Shown: positions 62,094 through 64,000 of the stretch, piece after piece
Layout of the letters: the number at the start of each line of letters is the position of its first letter
Numbering within the stretch: position 1 is the stretch's first letter
Origin: Pseudomonas sp. CFBP 13711
GTDB taxonomy: Bacteria > Pseudomonadota > Gammaproteobacteria > Pseudomonadales > Pseudomonadaceae
Direction: 5' to 3'
Assembly: GCF_014842265.1 (NCBI RefSeq)
Contig: NZ_JACYVI010000018.1
Coordinates: forward strand, 21,429 to 85,428
DNA: 64,000 nucleotides
The notes under the pieces: generated by a model
What the model saw: only the letters and a program-made list of their open reading frames with translations
Told to the model about the DNA's origin: nothing
Databases searched by the model: none
Position numbers and translations under genes: made by a program

Positions 62094-64000
62094 TTAGAAG
62101 TCTATGGTGCCCGAGAGTTTGACCAGACGCGGGTCGCCCTGGCTGAGATAGCCACCGTTGGCTGAGGCCCAGTAGTTCTTGTCGGTGATGTTCTCCACAT
62201 TGACGCGCAACGTCAGGTCCCTTTGATCGACTTTAAGTTTGTAGCGCGCCCCGGCATCGAACCGATTCCAGGTGGGAAGGCTCAGGTTATTGGCCTGATC
62301 CGCATACTGGCCTCCAGTACGCAGCATACGCGCGCTGAGGGCAGCTCCCTCCAGGCCAGGAACGTCCCAGTCGACGCTCGCATTTAGCTGGAAGGTGGGC
62401 ACCCCGATGGCATGATTGCCATCAGTGAGCCCGCCCGCGGTGTTCTTCAGCTCCGAGGTCATGCGCGTGCCGCCTGCCATCAGGCGAAGGCCTTCGATGG
62501 GCTCACCAAACACGCTCAGCTCAACACCCTTGTTCACCTGCTCGCCGTCGCGAATGTAGAGGCGCTGAGTCGCATCGACGTACCCATCGCTGGGCTTCTC
62601 GATTCGGAACACGCCAAGATTTGCGCCGAACGATTGCATGTCCAGCTTGATACCCGCTTCCAGTTGCTTGGTGCGGCCAGGCGGGAAGGCCTCCCCAAGG
62701 TTGGTGACGTTGGTACCGGACGCGACCGGCCCTTTGGCCAGGCCTTCAATGCGGTTTGCGTACAGGGAAACGGTGTCAGTCGGTTTATAGACGATGCCGT
62801 ACACCGGAGTGGTGATGGATTCGTCGTAAAGCGAAGTACGGCTGCCGTCATTGGCCGGATTAGCCACGCCGTTGGAGGTGGTGCCGTCGTACGAGTAGTT
62901 CTCTACGCGCAGCTGCTGACGGCGTACGCCATAGGTAAGGAGCAAACTATCGTCGAACAAGCCAACAGTGTCGGAAGCGGCCAGGCTTCGGTTACGGGTT
63001 TTGCCGGTGACACCCGGATCGCTCATATCGCCGCCGGTGAGGGAAACCGCCGTTGGCTTGGGCAGGTCAGGTGTGGTGTAGATATTGGTATTCCCGGTGA
63101 CCGAGCGGTAGAAGGTGTAGGCGTTCTCTTGCTGGGTCCAGATGGTGGAGGCGCCAATCGCGATCTGATGACTGACCGGCCCGGTTTGAACATGACCGTT
63201 AAGCCCCGCTGCAAAGCTGGTGTTGTCCTCATTGTGCGGAATCTCGGAGCCGCCGACAGTTGCAACTCCGTTATTACCTACGAGGGTTGGCGTGCCGTAT
63301 ACACCAGTTTCACGCGTATGCTTGGCGCCCCCTGCAAGGTAGGCAGTCCAGTTTTCATTCAGGTCCCAGTCGCCACGCATCATGCCGAACGTGTCTTCGG
63401 TTTCGGTATTAGTCCAGTCCTGGCCATAGTTGTGGCTGGCGTCAGGGGCGGTCGGGATTTTGGTCGCATTACCCAATTGCACGGTGTTGCGTAAACCGTT
63501 GATGCGCTGTTTTTGGTAGCCAAAGTCGGTAGAGACGCGAAAGGTGTCACCACGATAATCGAGCCCCGCGACGAACAACTTGGTGCGCTGGTTTTCGTCA
63601 TTAATCGCAGTGTCGCCTTCACGTTGGCTAAGGTTGACTCGCGCTCCGAATCGATTGCCCTCGCCGAAGCGTTGGCCAAGGTCCAGATGCTCACCAATTC
63701 GGCCATCGGAACTGATGTCTTGGGTGTAACGGCGAGTCGGCACGTCTTCAGCACGCTTGGGCTGCAGATTCACGCTGCCACCCAAGCCCGTACCGGTGGG
63801 GCTCACGCCGTTGATAAAAGCGTTGGGACCTTTGAACACTTCCACCCGCTCAATCGCGTCCGTGGAGAGAATTTGCCGGGGAAGGACGCCGTACAGACCG
63901 CCGTAGGAGATATCGTCACCTGCCAGCGGCAAACCGCGGATCACGAATATCTGCGACTGATTACCGAAGCCGTAAGACTGGCGCACCGACGGGTCGTTGA
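62094..64000 (-). CDS. TonB-dependent siderophore receptor (partial, 5' end off window)
   Basis: The frame is open from the stop at 62094 to the right edge, at least 635 residues. The visible N-terminal part is the plug domain (FGNQSQIFVIRGLPLAGDDI, then AIERVEVFKGPNAFINGVSP and GLGGSVNLQPKRA). A long beta-barrel follows and ends LVKLSGTIDF, with the terminal phenylalanine of outer-membrane proteins. It belongs to the ferric siderophore receptor class (TIGR01783-like features), in which the plug's VFKGPNA and TGTGLGGSVN motifs are conserved. The signal peptide and any signalling extension lie beyond the window. Confidence 0.92.
   Translation of the reverse strand, partial: NDPSVRQSYGFGNQSQIFVIRGLPLAGDDISYGGLYGVLPRQILSTDAIERVEVFKGPNAFINGVSPTGTGLGGSVNLQPKRAEDVPTRRYTQDISSDGRIGEHLDLGQRFGEGNRFGARVNLSQREGDTAINDENQRTKLFVAGLDYRGDTFRVSTDFGYQKQRINGLRNTVQLGNATKIPTAPDASHNYGQDWTNTETEDTFGMMRGDWDLNENWTAYLAGGAKHTRETGVYGTPTLVGNNGVATVGGSEIPHNEDNTSFAAGLNGHVQTGPVSHQIAIGASTIWTQQENAYTFYRSVTGNTNIYTTPDLPKPTAVSLTGGDMSDPGVTGKTRNRSLAASDTVGLFDDSLLLTYGVRRQQLRVENYSYDGTTSNGVANPANDGSRTSLYDESITTPVYGIVYKPTDTVSLYANRIEGLAKGPVASGTNVTNLGEAFPPGRTKQLEAGIKLDMQSFGANLGVFRIEKPSDGYVDATQRLYIRDGEQVNKGVELSVFGEPIEGLRLMAGGTRMTSELKNTAGGLTDGNHAIGVPTFQLNASVDWDVPGLEGAALSARMLRTGGQYADQANNLSLPTWNRFDAGARYKLKVDQRDLTLRVNVENITDKNYWASANGGYLSQGDPRLVKLSGTIDF

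Overview
The window looks like chromosomal DNA from a fluorescent-group Pseudomonas. The evidence is high GC, an aprA-inh-aprD alkaline protease locus, a bacterial Ku/LigD pair, a nicotinate (nic) cluster laid out as in Pseudomonas putida, and many Pseudomonas-type REP hairpins. Three AT-richer stretches (about 5.7-8.5 kb, 28.5-29.7 kb and 55.5-61.8 kb) stand out as acquired or fast-changing DNA. No rRNA, tRNA, CRISPR array, integrase or complete insertion sequence was recognised.

Layout. (1) 1-3661, minus strand: serralysin aprA, its periplasmic inhibitor, and the ABC exporter aprD, which runs off the left edge. (2) 4131-5580: a small unknown gene and a bile-acid-symporter-like transporter. 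(3) 5708-12940, minus strand: a large Rhs/YD-repeat protein whose toxin tip is split by a one-base frameshift. Its probable immunity gene follows, then two orphan toxin-tip remnants each with its own candidate immunity gene, then a repeat-protein gene broken by two amber codons. Short palindromes separate these modules. (4) 13354-17138: a hemerythrin-like protein, a sulfonate-type binding protein with an FMN monooxygenase, and an exported esterase. (5) 17162-28494: a LysR regulator divergent from a nine-gene operon. The operon has two binding proteins, an FAD-linked 2-hydroxyacid dehydrogenase, an aminotransferase, two permeases, an ATPase, a thiol dioxygenase, and a 913-residue fusion of four rhodanese-like domains to a PLP C-S lyase. 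It reads as an uptake and breakdown route for a sulfur amino acid.

(6) 28532-29720: an unknown gene and two tandem paralogous 56-residue proteins. (7) 29785-36923: an MFS exporter, ku and ligD, an AhpD-like remnant, a small unknown gene, and a Tat-signal aldo/keto reductase broken by a small deletion. (8) 36977-50449: nicotinate catabolism. nicC-nicD-nicF-nicT and an exported nucleoside hydrolase lie on the minus strand; nicX, nicR, nicA and nicB lie on the plus strand. nicE is missing from the cluster. A 68-bp tandem array of flipping REP hairpins separates nicB from a TetR regulator. (9) 50455-55516: PssA, a CurA-like reductase, an SDR, and an MscS-like channel with a cyclic-nucleotide-binding domain.

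(10) 55517-61782: an accessory island with a small lysine-rich peptide, a trypsin-like protease, a membrane ClpP/SppA-like protein and an SF1 helicase carrying a C-terminal nuclease-like domain. The last 108 bp of the channel gene are repeated at the far side of this island, which suggests insertion at, or duplication of, the gene's 3' end. (11) 62094-64000: a TonB-dependent siderophore receptor that runs off the right edge.

The strongest candidates for new biology are the sulfur operon with its rhodanese-lyase fusion, the helicase-nuclease island, the 68-bp array with inverted and covarying hairpins, and the palindrome-separated store of orphan toxin/immunity modules.
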